The notes: a model not told the origin generated them from the letters alone. A DNA stretch of 64,000 nucleotides from Chloroflexi bacterium HGW-Chloroflexi-6 (GCA_002840685.1 PHBU01000019.1:21398-85397); one strand, 5' to 3'. Shown: positions 45,926-54,824, counted from the first letter of the stretch. Made by a program: numbers and translations.

Positions 45926-46678
45926 ATGAGAACCCCTTTTGTTGCTGGAAACTGGAAAATGAACAAAACCGTGGCAGAAGCCCGCGAACTGGTTTCGATC
46001 ATGGGCGTTGGCCTGAAAGCCGTAAAAGGTGTTGAGAAGGTGATTTGCCCGCCTTTCACATCTTTGTTGGCTGTGGCAAACCTGCTCGGCGGCACCGATA
46101 TTGGCCTTGGCGCGCAGAACATGCACTGGGAAGAAAAAGGCGCATTCACCGGCGAGGTTGCCCCGGCGATGGTCAAGGAATTCTGCAAATATGTCATTTT
46201 GGGGCACTCAGAGCGCCGCCAGTATTTTGGCGAAACCGACCAGACCGTCAACAAACGGGTGTTGGCCGCCCAGAAGAACGGAATTATTCCGATCGTGTGC
46301 GTGGGTGAGACGCTGGACGAGAACAAGGCCGGCCAGACAGCGGAAGTGGTGCGGCGCCAGACTCTGGGTGCGCTGCAAGGTGTCGAAGCGGATTTCGCCC
46401 CCAGTCTGGTGATCGCCTACGAGCCAGTTTGGGCGATCGGGACGGGGCTGGCCTCTTCGGGTGAGAACGCCCAGCTTGTCCACGGGCAGATCCGCGCGTT
46501 ACTGGCGGAACTGTTCGGGCAGGCAGCGGCGGACAAGATCCGCATTCTGTACGGCGGCTCGGTGACCGGCGCCAATGCCGCAGAATTTTTCTCGCAGCCT
46601 GATATCGACGGCGCGCTGGTTGGCGGCGCAAGCCTGAAAGATGATTTTATTGCGATCGCTGAAGCGGCATCCAAATAA
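45926..46678 (+). CDS. tpiA: Triosephosphate isomerase
   Basis: 250 residues, full-length TIM barrel. Active-site Lys11 (GNWKMN), His in ILGHSERR, Glu in YEPVWAIGTG and the phosphate-binding loop YGGSV and GGAS are all present. It interconverts dihydroxyacetone phosphate and glyceraldehyde 3-phosphate. GAGGAA 6 bases before the ATG. A TATAAT at 45845 may be the -10 box. Followed by an unrelated small membrane gene; no other glycolysis genes here. Confidence 0.98.
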   Translation: MRTPFVAGNWKMNKTVAEARELVSIMGVGLKAVKGVEKVICPPFTSLLAVANLLGGTDIGLGAQNMHWEEKGAFTGEVAPAMVKEFCKYVILGHSERRQYFGETDQTVNKRVLAAQKNGIIPIVCVGETLDENKAGQTAEVVRRQTLGALQGVEADFAPSLVIAYEPVWAIGTGLASSGENAQLVHGQIRALLAELFGQAAADKIRILYGGSVTGANAAEFFSQPDIDGALVGGASLKDDFIAIAEAASK

Positions 46679-46697
46679 GATCAAGAGGAGATAAAAG

Positions 46698-47141
46698 ATG
46701 GTAAAGTCTGGGCTGATCGTTGGCGCAATCCTTTTTGTGCTGGTTTTGATGGCATCGTCCATCCTTAGCCCGTTTTGCGCTTTGTGTTTTCCGCTTTTCG
46801 CAGGCTTGGGCGCGGGTTATTTGGCAGGTCAGTTTGAAAAACCCTTGCCCGAAGATGCATTAAAGCGCGGTGCGCTGGCCGGGGCCTTGGCGGGCGGGAT
46901 AGCCATTTTCGCTCAATTTCTGGCGGCTCTGATCAACGCCATCGTTTTGCAAAATCCACAATTTAACCCTGGTTATCTTTTTGGAACCCAACCGATCGAC
47001 CCGGCCTTAATTTGGGTTGGTCAGATCGGCGGGTCGGTCTGCATTGGCTTGCTGAATATCGGTCTGATGGCAGGCTTTGGCGCACTCGGCGGTTTGTTGT
47101 GGCGGAAGACCGTTGCCGATAAACAGGTTCCTACTATTTAA
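46698..47141 (+). CDS. Four-TM membrane protein of unknown function
   Basis: 147 residues, Gly/Ala/Leu-rich, with about four TM helices; AAGAGGAG precedes the start. The C-terminal end has a short basic tail. No family recognised; likely cotranscribed with tpiA (19 bp apart), and ended by the terminator at 47161-47211. Confidence 0.75.
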   Translation: MVKSGLIVGAILFVLVLMASSILSPFCALCFPLFAGLGAGYLAGQFEKPLPEDALKRGALAGALAGGIAIFAQFLAALINAIVLQNPQFNPGYLFGTQPIDPALIWVGQIGGSVCIGLLNIGLMAGFGALGGLLWRKTVADKQVPTI

Positions 47142-47160
47142 TTCTGTAACTTGTCATGAG

Positions 47161-47211
47161 AAAACGCCGCACCTGGCTACATTATTGCTGTTACCAGTTG
47201 CGGCGTTTTTT
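47161..47211 (+). terminator. Terminator after the tpiA operon
   Basis: AAAACGCCGCA pairs with TGCGGCGTTTT followed by TT; an inner CTGG/CCAG pair extends the stem. Confidence 0.85.
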
Positions 47212-47236
47212 GTTTGGGTAGCGAACAGCTTTTCAG

Positions 47237-48004
47237 ATGCCTTTGTTCCTGACTTCACTCGATGGCCTTTTGTGGCTGGCACTGGCGCTGGCAGTTTTAT
47301 CGTTTTTGCAGCGCAGGATGCATTACGAAATTCAGACGGTTTTCCTGATTCTTACCCGCCATCCCGGCATCACCATTGTCATTTTTGCTTTGTTATTTTT
47401 GCCCGGTGTTTTTCTGCATGAATTGAGCCATTTTCTGATGGCAAAAATTTTGCAGGTGCGCACCGGGCGGTTTTCGCTCATCCCGGATCCGATGCCAGAT
47501 GGCCGCCTGCAGATGGGATATGTCGAAACCGAGCGCACCGATTTTGTGCGTGATTCGTTGGTCGGGGCTGCGCCGATTTTGTTTGGCACACTTTTCATCG
47601 CCTGGATCGCGCTTGACCGGCTGCAAATGACCGTCATGTGGGATGTTTTCCGCAACGGCCAGGCGAATTTATTCTTCATGGCGTTGGCGGCTTTGCCCAA
47701 CCAGCCCGATTTCTGGCTCTGGTTCTATCTTGCTTTTGCCGTTTCCAGTACGATGATGCCCTCTGATTCGGACCGCCACGCCTGGACCCCGCCGATTGTG
47801 GTTGTCAGTATCTTTTTTGTGCTGCTCATTCTTGCCGGCGCCGGCCCGTGGATGTTGGAGAACCTGGCGCCGCCCCTGAATCTGTTTCTTCGAGGTACGG
47901 CGCTGGTGTTGGTGGTTAGTGTCACCATTCACCTGATCCTGATCGTGCCCTTTCTTTTCTTTCACCGAGTCCTGACCCGTCTGACTGGGTTGGATGTTGG
48001 CTGA
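47237..48004 (+). CDS. Membrane protein with HExxH motif, putative M50-like peptidase
   Basis: 255 residues, about six TM helices. FLHELSHFLMAK in a TM segment is an HExxH zinc site as in site-2 proteases; the second zinc ligand block (NxxPxxPLDGG-type) is not seen, though LPNQPDFWLWFY and MMPSDSDRHAW are candidates for a variant ligand. It may be a peptidase or an inactive relative. The weak ribosome site and the terminator just before it suggest low expression. Followed 17 bp later by the UbiB-like kinase gene. Confidence 0.7.
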   Translation: MPLFLTSLDGLLWLALALAVLSFLQRRMHYEIQTVFLILTRHPGITIVIFALLFLPGVFLHELSHFLMAKILQVRTGRFSLIPDPMPDGRLQMGYVETERTDFVRDSLVGAAPILFGTLFIAWIALDRLQMTVMWDVFRNGQANLFFMALAALPNQPDFWLWFYLAFAVSSTMMPSDSDRHAWTPPIVVVSIFFVLLILAGAGPWMLENLAPPLNLFLRGTALVLVVSVTIHLILIVPFLFFHRVLTRLTGLDVG

Positions 48005-48020
48005 CAGGTTTGGAGCCTGA

Positions 48021-49700
48021 ATGAAGACACCTCGTATGCGCGCCCGCTTCTTTCATATTTTGTGGTTTTTTGCGGGGGTCTTTCTGCGTTTTATAGGCTG
48101 GGAGTTGATCCTGGCAAAGATCGGATTCCGTTCCCAGACGCGCAGCACCCGTTCGGAGCGCTTCCGGCGCGAAGCGCAGCGCTTCCGCAGCCTGGCGCTA
48201 AAAATGGGTGGGGTGATGATCAAGGTTGGCCAGTTCCTGTCTTCGCGGCTGGATATCCTCCCCCCGGAAGTGACCGACACCCTGGCCGATTTACAGGATG
48301 AAGTTCCAGCGGAAACTTTTGCGGCGATCAGGCTTCAAACCGAAAAAGAACTGCAAGTCCCCATCTCTGAAAAATTTGCCTGGTTTGACGAGACTCCGCT
48401 GGCAGCCGCCTCGCTCGGCCAGGTTCATCGTGCCAGGCTAAGGGGCGACGAACCCGAAGCGCAGCACTTCCAAGATGTGGTTGTCAAAGTATTGCGGCCC
48501 AATATCGAAAAGATCGTCTCTGTCGATCTGTCCGCCTTGCGGATCGTGGGGCGCTGGCTGATGTATTATCGTCCCGTCCGCGAACATGCTGATGTGCCCG
48601 CTTTGTTGCGCGAGTTCTCTGAAATGCTCAATAATGAGATCGATTATCGTCTCGAGGGGCAGAACGCCGAAACGTTTTTTGAGAATTTCAAGGATGACCC
48701 GCAAGTGCATGTGCCGCGCGTGGTCTGGAGCTGCTCCACTCAGCGTGTTCTGACCCTGGAAAATGTATACGCGATCAAGATCACGGATTATGACGATATT
48801 ACCGCGGCGGGCATTGACCGGGCGGAGGTGGCGCGCAGGCTGTTGGATGTTTACCTTAAGCAGATCTTCGACGACGGCTTTTTCCATGCCGACCCTCATC
48901 CGGGCAACCTTTTCGTGACCCCAGTACCTACGGAGGGCGGCTCCCCAGGCTGGCAGTTGACCTTTGTCGACTTCGGCATGGTCGGCCGTTTACCCGAAAA
49001 CCTGCGCGCCGCGTTGCGCGAGACGGTTATCGCCGTTGGTACCCAGGATTCTGCCCGATTGATCAAGTCTTATCAGACCCTCGGCTTCTTGCTGCCCGGC
49101 GCGGATACCGCAGCGCTCGAAAATGCCTCGTCGATGGTTTTCGAGCGTTTCTGGGGCATGTCGATGAGTGAGTTGCGCAATGTCAGCCTGCACGAATTTC
49201 ATGATATTGGGCATCGCATCCGTGATTTGATGCTTGAAATGCCTTTTCAGGTCCCAAACAACCTGCTGATTTTGGTGCGCACGGTCGCGATTCTTTCGGG
49301 CATGTGCACCGGGCTCGACCCGAACTTCAACCTGTGGAACCAGCTTGCCCCGTATGCCAAAAAGCTGGTCGCCGAAGAAGGCGGTTCCGGTCTTGATCTG
49401 GTTCTGGAGACTCTCGAAGAGTTGGCCAAGACATTGATCGCCCTGCCTTCGCAGGCCAGCCGGGTGTTGGCGCAAACCGAGCGTGAGGGGTTGCTGATCC
49501 GCTCCCCGCAGGTGACGCGCCAGCTTGGTTCGCTCGAACGCTCTGTGGACCGGCTCTCGGGCAGTCTGATTTTTTCAGCGCTTTTGTTGGGTGGGATTTT
49601 TCTCTACACCGCTGGCAATCTGGTTTTTGGGCAAACGCTGCTGATTTTTGCGGGGATCGTGCTGCTCTGGGTGCTTTTTTCGCCCCGCCGCGGCCGCTAA
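48021..49700 (+). CDS. ABC1/UbiB/AarF-family atypical kinase
   Basis: 559 residues. Features: KxGQ motif (KVGQFLSSR), the Ala-rich loop replacing the P loop (LAAASLGQVH), VKVLRPN catalytic Lys, the ExD-like NNEIDYRLEGQN, catalytic loop FFHADPHPGNL and DFGM magnesium motif. Two TM helices at the C terminus (~510-552). UbiB-family proteins act in quinone or isoprenoid-lipid handling by a still debated ATPase/kinase activity; the UbiA gene at 29.3 kb is the other isoprenoid gene here. Strong shared terminator downstream. Confidence 0.95.
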   Translation: MKTPRMRARFFHILWFFAGVFLRFIGWELILAKIGFRSQTRSTRSERFRREAQRFRSLALKMGGVMIKVGQFLSSRLDILPPEVTDTLADLQDEVPAETFAAIRLQTEKELQVPISEKFAWFDETPLAAASLGQVHRARLRGDEPEAQHFQDVVVKVLRPNIEKIVSVDLSALRIVGRWLMYYRPVREHADVPALLREFSEMLNNEIDYRLEGQNAETFFENFKDDPQVHVPRVVWSCSTQRVLTLENVYAIKITDYDDITAAGIDRAEVARRLLDVYLKQIFDDGFFHADPHPGNLFVTPVPTEGGSPGWQLTFVDFGMVGRLPENLRAALRETVIAVGTQDSARLIKSYQTLGFLLPGADTAALENASSMVFERFWGMSMSELRNVSLHEFHDIGHRIRDLMLEMPFQVPNNLLILVRTVAILSGMCTGLDPNFNLWNQLAPYAKKLVAEEGGSGLDLVLETLEELAKTLIALPSQASRVLAQTEREGLLIRSPQVTRQLGSLERSVDRLSGSLIFSALLLGGIFLYTAGNLVFGQTLLIFAGIVLLWVLFSPRRGR

Positions 49701-49708
49701 GATTTTAT

Positions 49709-49752
49709 AAATCAAAAGACACGGAACCAACCGGTTCCGTGTCTTTTGATTT
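49709..49752. terminator. Strong bidirectional terminator
   Basis: A 20-bp perfect stem (AAATCAAAAGAC...GGAACC with its complement), 4-base loop, between convergent genes (UbiB and the small 49764-49985 gene). Confidence 0.9.
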
Positions 49753-49763
49753 AATCTATAAAG

Positions 49764-49985
49764 TTAAGCGGTTTTTTCGTCGATGTTTTCGATAACAGAG
49801 TCGAGCATGCTGCGCCAGGCCAACAGGACTTCTTTGCGGGCGGCGCGGTGGTGCTTGATGAAGCCAGCAGGGAAAAGGGTTTCGAGACCTTTGCGCATCT
49901 CCTCGCGGGCATTGCGGTAGTGCTCACGGGTCTCTTCAGGGATGCGGCTCTTGAATTTACTTTCGCGTTCAGTTTTTTCAGTCAT
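49764..49985 (-). CDS. Small helical protein of unknown function
   Basis: 73 residues starting MTEKTERESKFKSRIPEE; AAGGAG just before the ATG. Charged and helical, with a hydrophobic C-terminal stretch (FPAGFIKHHRAARKEVLLAWRS). No family recognised; similar short proteins occur in Chloroflexi genomes next to unrelated genes. An alternative start lies 9 codons upstream. Confidence 0.7.
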   Translation of the reverse strand: MTEKTERESKFKSRIPEETREHYRNAREEMRKGLETLFPAGFIKHHRAARKEVLLAWRSMLDSVIENIDEKTA

Positions 49986-50050
49986 AAGATACTCCTTTTT
50001 CAAAATATCCATTCCTATTATAGCACGCGTGACTTCACTAACTCATCATT

Positions 50051-50113
50051 TAATTACTCACCGGGTAATCGCGTTCGAATTTTCAGCGGACTAAAGGTAT
50101 AATTACTCACCGG
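50051..50113 (+). promoter_or_regulatory. Direct repeats of TAATTACTCACCGG before the MBL gene
   Basis: Two exact 14-base copies (50051-50064 and 50100-50113), 49 bp apart start to start. The second overlaps a TATAAT (50098). They could be binding sites for a regulator of the MBL gene at 50131. Confidence 0.45.
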
Positions 50114-50130
50114 AGGACGAACACTTAGAT

Positions 50131-50781
50131 ATGGAAATTACCTGGTACGGACATTCTTGTTTTCGCATGATCGAGCGCGGCATGGCCGCGATCGTTACCG
50201 ACCCCTTCGATAGCGACGTGGTCGGCTTTGAACCGCTCAAACTGCGCGCCGATATCGTCACCGTAAGCCACGAGGCCCCCGGTCACAACTTTGTCAGCGC
50301 GGTTAAAGGCACGATGCACCATATCGACAACCCTGGTGAGTATGAAATTGGCGGTGTTTTCATTACTGGCGTCCAGACAGATGCCAACGGTAAAAAAGCA
50401 GCGGCCGATAAGCCGCGCAATACTCTGTACGTTTTCGATTTTGATGGGATTACGATCGCCCACCTTGGCGATATGCGCCAGGTTCCGACCCAGGCCGAAG
50501 TCGAAGCGTTGGGCACGGTCAATGTCGTGCTGGTCCCGATCGGCGGCGGAAATGGACTGCATGCGGCCAAGGCCGCCGAGGTCATCAGCCTGCTCGAGCC
50601 CGATATTGTCATCCCGATGCACTATGCGCACGAGAAAAGCAAATTGGAACTCGATCCGCTCTCAAAGTTCCTGAAAGAAATGGGCCTGACTGCTCTTGAG
50701 CCGGTTGCTTCGCTCAAGGTTACCCGTTCCAGCCTGCCCGATGAAACCAAAGTCGTTGTGCTTGAAGCGGCGAGTAGCTAA
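50131..50781 (+). CDS. MBL-fold metallo-hydrolase-like protein with variant metal motif
   Basis: 216 residues of the UlaG-like metallo-beta-lactamase fold: WYGHSCF start, DPF, PGEYEIGG, AHLGDM and PMHYAH blocks. The usual HxHxDH metal motif reads HEAPGH here (His47 and His52), so one His and the Asp are replaced. It may bind only one metal or be a clade-specific variant. GGAGGACG about 12-20 bases before ATG. The next gene starts 17 bp later. Substrate unknown. Confidence 0.82.
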   Translation: MEITWYGHSCFRMIERGMAAIVTDPFDSDVVGFEPLKLRADIVTVSHEAPGHNFVSAVKGTMHHIDNPGEYEIGGVFITGVQTDANGKKAAADKPRNTLYVFDFDGITIAHLGDMRQVPTQAEVEALGTVNVVLVPIGGGNGLHAAKAAEVISLLEPDIVIPMHYAHEKSKLELDPLSKFLKEMGLTALEPVASLKVTRSSLPDETKVVVLEAASS

Positions 50782-50798
50782 TCTTGGAGACCAACAAA

Positions 50799-51101
50799 AT
50801 GTCGGTAAAACTCCTCATGACCTGGGATATTGCCCCTGAGCGCGAGCAGGAATATTTTGAATTTGTGATCGGGCAATTCATTCCCGGTGTGCAGCGCATG
50901 GGGCTCGAACCTATCGAGGCCTGGGCCACCATCTATGGAGAATATCCGCAAATTCAGGTTGCCATGCTGGCCCCTGACCTGCCCAATGCCCAACGCACGC
51001 TCAACTCGAGCGAGTGGACAGCGCTGCGCGACCAGTTGTTTGACTACGTCAAGAATTATTCCTACAAGCTCATCCAGGCCAAAGGTGGATTTCAGTTCTA
51101 G
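50799..51101 (+). CDS. Small conserved-looking soluble protein
   Basis: 100 residues; the start is ATG 50799 (TTGGAG serves as ribosome site, so the TTG at 50784 is not the start). Alpha/beta character, perhaps a dimeric ferredoxin-like (ABM-type) fold; no motif. Between the MBL gene and mutY; stops 2 bp before the mutY start. Confidence 0.72.
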   Translation: MSVKLLMTWDIAPEREQEYFEFVIGQFIPGVQRMGLEPIEAWATIYGEYPQIQVAMLAPDLPNAQRTLNSSEWTALRDQLFDYVKNYSYKLIQAKGGFQF

Positions 51102-51103
51102 CA

Positions 51104-52150
51104 GTGAGTGAATTTTCGTCCCGCATCCTGAATTGGTACGACCGACATGCCCGCGTCCTTCCCTGGCGCGGGCATCCTGATGCTTATGCGGTTTGGGTCT
51201 CCGAGATCATGCTCCAGCAGACTCGCGTCGAAACGGTCATTCCCTATTTTGAGCGCTGGATGCGCCAGTTCCCAACTGTTGGCGCTTTGGCCGAAGCCCC
51301 CGAGCAGGTTGTGCTTTCGGCCTGGGAAGGGTTGGGCTATTACAGCCGCGCCCGCAATCTGCACAAAGCCGCAAGGATCGTTGTCAGTGACCATAACGGT
51401 CAACTGCCGGGAGACCTGATCCAACTGCGCAAACTGCCCGGGATTGGGCGTTATACCGCCGCCGCCATCGCCTCGATCGCTTTCGGGCAGGATATTGCCA
51501 CCCTGGATGGCAATTTGAAACGGGTCTTTGCGCGTGTCTTTGATGTTTCTGCGCCGGCTGACGGCCCCGCTGGTGAAGAGATCTTGTGGGCCCTGGCTGA
51601 AAAACATGTTCCACCTGGCCGGGCGGGCGATTATAACCAGGCCCTGATGGATCTGGGCGCGACTGTCTGCCTGCCAAAGAATCCGTTTTGCCTGCTTTGC
51701 CCGCTTGCGGAGTTGTGCAAGGCGCGCGCTCTGGGGGTACAGGATGAACGCCCGATGATGAAGCCGAAAGCCCCGGTCCCGCATAAACTCAAAGCCGCGG
51801 CGGTGCTGGTCGCGGATGGAAAGACCCTGCTGAAACAGCGACCAGCTGAAGGCCTGCTCGGCGGCCTGTGGGAATTCCCCTCCGCCGAAGTGGACGCGGA
51901 CTCCCCCGAGGCGCTGGCTGCCGCCATTGAAACGGAATACAGGCTGAGGGTCAATCCGATGGCGCGCATGGACGAGGTCCGCCACGCTTACACCCACTTC
52001 AAGCTGACGGAAATCCCCTGGCGCTGTGAACTGATCCACATCCCCGAAGATTCCCTGCTGAAATGGGTCGAAATTACTGAATTGTTGCAGTATCCGATGG
52101 GCAAAGTTGACCGCGCAATCGCGAAAAAAATAGAAAAAAGTGGAAAGTAG
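51104..52150 (+). CDS. mutY: A/G-specific adenine glycosylase MutY
   Basis: 348 residues from GTG 51104. Helix-hairpin-helix glycosylase: Glu34 (SEIMLQQT), hairpin LPGIGRYTA and Asp135 (LDGNLKR) are the catalytic pieces; the [4Fe-4S] cluster is Cys189, 196, 199, 205 (C-x6-C-x2-C-x5-C). The C-terminal NUDIX-like 8-oxoG recognition domain (~228-345) is full length. It removes adenine opposite 8-oxoguanine. The gene follows the small protein gene by 2 bp and ends within its own terminator hairpin. Confidence 0.97.
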   Translation: MSEFSSRILNWYDRHARVLPWRGHPDAYAVWVSEIMLQQTRVETVIPYFERWMRQFPTVGALAEAPEQVVLSAWEGLGYYSRARNLHKAARIVVSDHNGQLPGDLIQLRKLPGIGRYTAAAIASIAFGQDIATLDGNLKRVFARVFDVSAPADGPAGEEILWALAEKHVPPGRAGDYNQALMDLGATVCLPKNPFCLLCPLAELCKARALGVQDERPMMKPKAPVPHKLKAAAVLVADGKTLLKQRPAEGLLGGLWEFPSAEVDADSPEALAAAIETEYRLRVNPMARMDEVRHAYTHFKLTEIPWRCELIHIPEDSLLKWVEITELLQYPMGKVDRAIAKKIEKSGK

Positions 52151-52173
52151 TTTCATCTACTTTCCACTTTTTT
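52134..52173. terminator. Bidirectional terminator between mutY and plsC
   Basis: AAAAAAGTGGAAAGTAG, loop TTTCAT, CTACTTTCCACTTTTTT; 17-bp perfect stem overlapping the mutY stop. Confidence 0.9.
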
Positions 52174-52848
52174 CTATTCAAACCGCAAATACTTCTCGGT
52201 CGCATTCTCGATGTCGCTGTATTCCCCCCGGTAATACTCTGGTAATAATTTTGCCAGTTGATACATCATCTCATCGGCCATTTGCTGGCGGATCTCTTTT
52301 GAGACCCGCTCACCGTGCGCATCGAGATAGAACTTCTTGCCCACGCGAATGTTGAAGTCGGTGCGCTTGAACTTTTTCAGATTGGCGCTGAAATTTTCGC
52401 CGCCCCAATGCGCCACAGGGATGAGCGGCGCGCCGCTTTTGAGCGCCAGCATGGCCACTCCGCCGTGCGCGCGGATCAGTTTGCCGCTGCGACTGCGCGT
52501 GCCTTCGGGCGAAATGCCCAGGATGTAGCCTTTTTCGATCAACTCCAGGCTTTTGCGCAGGGCGTCCATGTCGGCTTCGCCGCGCCGGATGGGGATGATC
52601 TCCCATAGCGTGAAAACCCAGTTCAGGAACCAGTTATCCCAGGTTTCGACCTTGGCCAAAGCCGTGACTTTGGGGCGTGGTTGCAGTTGGGTGTACATGA
52701 CCGGCGCTTCGATCATGCCGGTATGGTTGGCAAAGGCCAGCAGCGGGCCTTCTTTCGGGACACTTTCCCAGTTTTCTTTGCGAATTCGGCACATTACTTC
52801 CAGGCCGAGTTTGCATCCATAAGTAACGATCCAGCGCGCAATATTCAT
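52174..52848 (-). CDS. plsC: PlsC-type 1-acylglycerol-3-phosphate acyltransferase with variant HX4E motif
   Basis: 224 residues from ATG 52848. Lysophospholipid acyltransferase: block I reads NHTGMIE (His42, Glu47) instead of the usual NHxSxxD; block III PEGTRS and a later IPV block are normal. It transfers an acyl group to lysophosphatidic acid. Glu for Asp at the charge-relay position is unusual and may lower activity. It is 7 bp downstream of the DAG-kinase-like gene, and the pair makes a phosphatidic-acid operon. The AAAGG of its ribosome site lies in the previous gene's end. Confidence 0.88.
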   Translation of the reverse strand: MNIARWIVTYGCKLGLEVMCRIRKENWESVPKEGPLLAFANHTGMIEAPVMYTQLQPRPKVTALAKVETWDNWFLNWVFTLWEIIPIRRGEADMDALRKSLELIEKGYILGISPEGTRSRSGKLIRAHGGVAMLALKSGAPLIPVAHWGGENFSANLKKFKRTDFNIRVGKKFYLDAHGERVSKEIRQQMADEMMYQLAKLLPEYYRGEYSDIENATEKYLRFE

Positions 52849-52855
52849 GGGCCGA

Positions 52856-53779
52856 TTATACCTTTGCCGTGATGACTTCCAGCGCATCGGGGATCAGTTC
52901 GAGAACCAATTCTTTGCCATTCAGGCACAGGGTTTCCCCATCGGCATGAGCTGGAAAATCGCCTTGGATGGCGGTTACCGTCACCTTGCGCGAGCGGCGC
53001 ATCTTGATCTCGGGCTGGCCTTCCTGCTTGCCTTGAATGAATAATGGGATCAGGCCGAAAATGCGCAGCTTTCCGGCGGTTTCGGCGATGCACAGGTCGA
53101 ACAGGCCGTCGTGCGGGTCGCCGTTGGGCGCCATGCGGAATCCCCCGCCCATGCGTTGGCCGTTCATGACGGAGACCATCAGCGAATGCTGATCGATGGT
53201 TTCATTGTCCATGACAATTTTCAAACGAGGTGGTTTGTAGTAGAAAAACACGGTTTGGATGGCCCCGATCAGGTAAGCGGGCAGCCCGCGCAGGAAACGT
53301 AATTGCAGGGCGGCGAAACCAACTGCCGCGTCGAAGCCAATCCCGATCCCATTGCCGAAATAGCGGCCTTCGGGGTAATCTCCGCCGGAAACTTTGCCGA
53401 TATCCACTTTGCGGCGCTTGTTGAGGGCCAGGGTTTCCAAGCTTTCCTCGAGCGTGGTCGGAATGCCGACCCCTCCGGCGAAATCGTTGCCCGTCCCGAT
53501 CGAGATCACACCCAGGGCCGTATGGTTGAACCCTGCCGCGCGGGCATGCATCAGTCCATTGAGCGCTTCGTTGAAAGTGCCATCCCCGCTGGCGCAAACC
53601 ATCACATCGTAATGTTCGCGTGCAGCCTGTTCGGCCATCTCTGCGGCTTGCCAGGGTCGCTCAGTGCAGACCAGGGTATAGTCCATGCTGCGGCTTTCGC
53701 AAAAAGCCTTGATCCGTGGGATGGATTTTTCTCCCAACCCGCGCCCTGAAATGGGATTGACGATGATGAAATATTTCAC
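52856..53779 (-). CDS. Diacylglycerol kinase family protein (DagK/YegS-like)
   Basis: 307 residues from GTG 53779, where GGAG lies ~7 bases ahead; an ATG 11 codons earlier has no ribosome site. The catalytic block VNPISGRG near the N terminus and the ASGDGTFNEALNG loop (GGDGT variant) are present, with the Asp-rich C-terminal beta domain. It should phosphorylate diacylglycerol or a related lipid at the membrane. In operon with plsC, consistent with recycling of lipid precursors. Confidence 0.9.
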   Translation of the reverse strand: MKYFIIVNPISGRGLGEKSIPRIKAFCESRSMDYTLVCTERPWQAAEMAEQAAREHYDVMVCASGDGTFNEALNGLMHARAAGFNHTALGVISIGTGNDFAGGVGIPTTLEESLETLALNKRRKVDIGKVSGGDYPEGRYFGNGIGIGFDAAVGFAALQLRFLRGLPAYLIGAIQTVFFYYKPPRLKIVMDNETIDQHSLMVSVMNGQRMGGGFRMAPNGDPHDGLFDLCIAETAGKLRIFGLIPLFIQGKQEGQPEIKMRRSRKVTVTAIQGDFPAHADGETLCLNGKELVLELIPDALEVITAKV

Positions 53780-53823
53780 ATTTCTCTCCTGCAAATTTTG
53801 ATGTAAACCCACAAAACCGCATA

Positions 53824-53865
53824 AAAAACAGAGTGACGAGAAGGTAAATCGCCACTCTGTTTTTA
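53824..53865 (-). terminator. Terminator after the gene at 53884
   Basis: Minus strand AAAACAGAGTG ... CACTCTGTTTTTT-type stem with a 17-base loop and a T tract. Confidence 0.75.
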
Positions 53866-53883
53866 TCTTGCCGAGGTTGTATT

Positions 53884-54168
53884 TTACTTCTTATGCTCAA
53901 CTTCCGCCACATGCCGGTAGGGGGTTGGTTTGCCGCTGAATAACTGACTGAACAGGTTGATCAGTTCGTCTTCCCCGTACAGCGCCTGGTGTTCCAGGGC
54001 TCTCTTTATTCCATCGAGTTCATTGTACAGATCCTGCATGTGGGCCCGAAAAGCTTCGATGTTCTCTGTGTTGACATCCTTGTGTAGATCGCTTTTGGCT
54101 GCATGGGCGCGGTCGAGGGCCTGTATCGCGTTTTGAATTCGTTCTATCATCAATTCACGGTCTGTCAT
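53884..54168 (-). CDS. Small helical hypothetical protein
   Basis: 94 residues, helical and charged (AIQALDRAHAAKSDLHK), no TM segment or motif; a hydrophobic-rich middle and a His/Lys-rich end. GGGAGG lies ahead of the ATG. Own terminator downstream. No family recognised. Confidence 0.7.
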   Translation of the reverse strand: MTDRELMIERIQNAIQALDRAHAAKSDLHKDVNTENIEAFRAHMQDLYNELDGIKRALEHQALYGEDELINLFSQLFSGKPTPYRHVAEVEHKK

Positions 54169-54218
54169 GGCACACCTCCCGGGCGCATTCGTGCGTCCAG
54201 ATTAAGGATAGCATTTTT

Positions 54219-54821
54219 CTAGACCCTATTCAAGCCTTGTTGGTAGTCTTCAGGCGTATCCAGGTCTTTCATAACAGTTTCGTCGGTTTCAACATAAAGG
54301 ATTTTGGATGCGTGCGCCTGCAGGAAGGCCCGGCCCGTTTCTGCCGAGATTAACTCCGGCCACAGATCTCGCCGCACCAGCCAGGGGTGCCCACGCCGCA
54401 TTTCAAAACTGGGCAGGACAAGCTGCGCGTCGGACCGTTGCGCCGCTGCGACCACTCGCCGCGCGGATTCCACGCTCAGCTGGGGCTGGTCTCCGAGCGC
54501 GATCAGGGCGTACTCTGCCTGTGGGCCGATCGCCGCCAACCCTGCGCGGACGCTGCTCATCATCTCTCCGGCCTCGTACTGCGGGTTGAAGATTGCCCGC
54601 ACTGGCAATCCGTTTGTGGCGAGGCGCGCCACCTCGGCCTCGATCAACTGCCGCGTCCCGCCGCTCATGACAATCAGATCTTCCAGGCCAGCCTGGGTTA
54701 GGGTATTCAGCACTTTCCCAAGCACACTTGTTTCACCCCAGGGCAAGAGCATTTTGGGCTGTCCCATCCGCCGCGAAAGCCCGGCCGCCAGGATAATTGC
54801 GGTTATTTTTGCTCTCTCCAT
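54219..54821 (-). CDS. MobA-like/MocA molybdenum-cofactor nucleotidyltransferase
   Basis: 200 residues with the MobA/MocA fold: LAAGLSRRMGQPK (nucleotide-binding loop), GEMMSSVRAGL and ALGDQP (metal-binding Asp). MocA adds CMP to molybdopterin to give the cytosine dinucleotide cofactor of xanthine-dehydrogenase-type hydroxylases. It is 3 bp downstream of a gene that already contains a MocA-like domain, so the operon encodes two such domains, possibly for different substrates. Full length. Confidence 0.88.
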   Translation of the reverse strand: MERAKITAIILAAGLSRRMGQPKMLLPWGETSVLGKVLNTLTQAGLEDLIVMSGGTRQLIEAEVARLATNGLPVRAIFNPQYEAGEMMSSVRAGLAAIGPQAEYALIALGDQPQLSVESARRVVAAAQRSDAQLVLPSFEMRRGHPWLVRRDLWPELISAETGRAFLQAHASKILYVETDETVMKDLDTPEDYQQGLNRV

Positions 54822-54824
54822 TTG

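Noticed and set aside
51098..52156. 352-codon minus-strand open frame
   Set aside because: Exact shadow of mutY, which has all catalytic and cluster residues.
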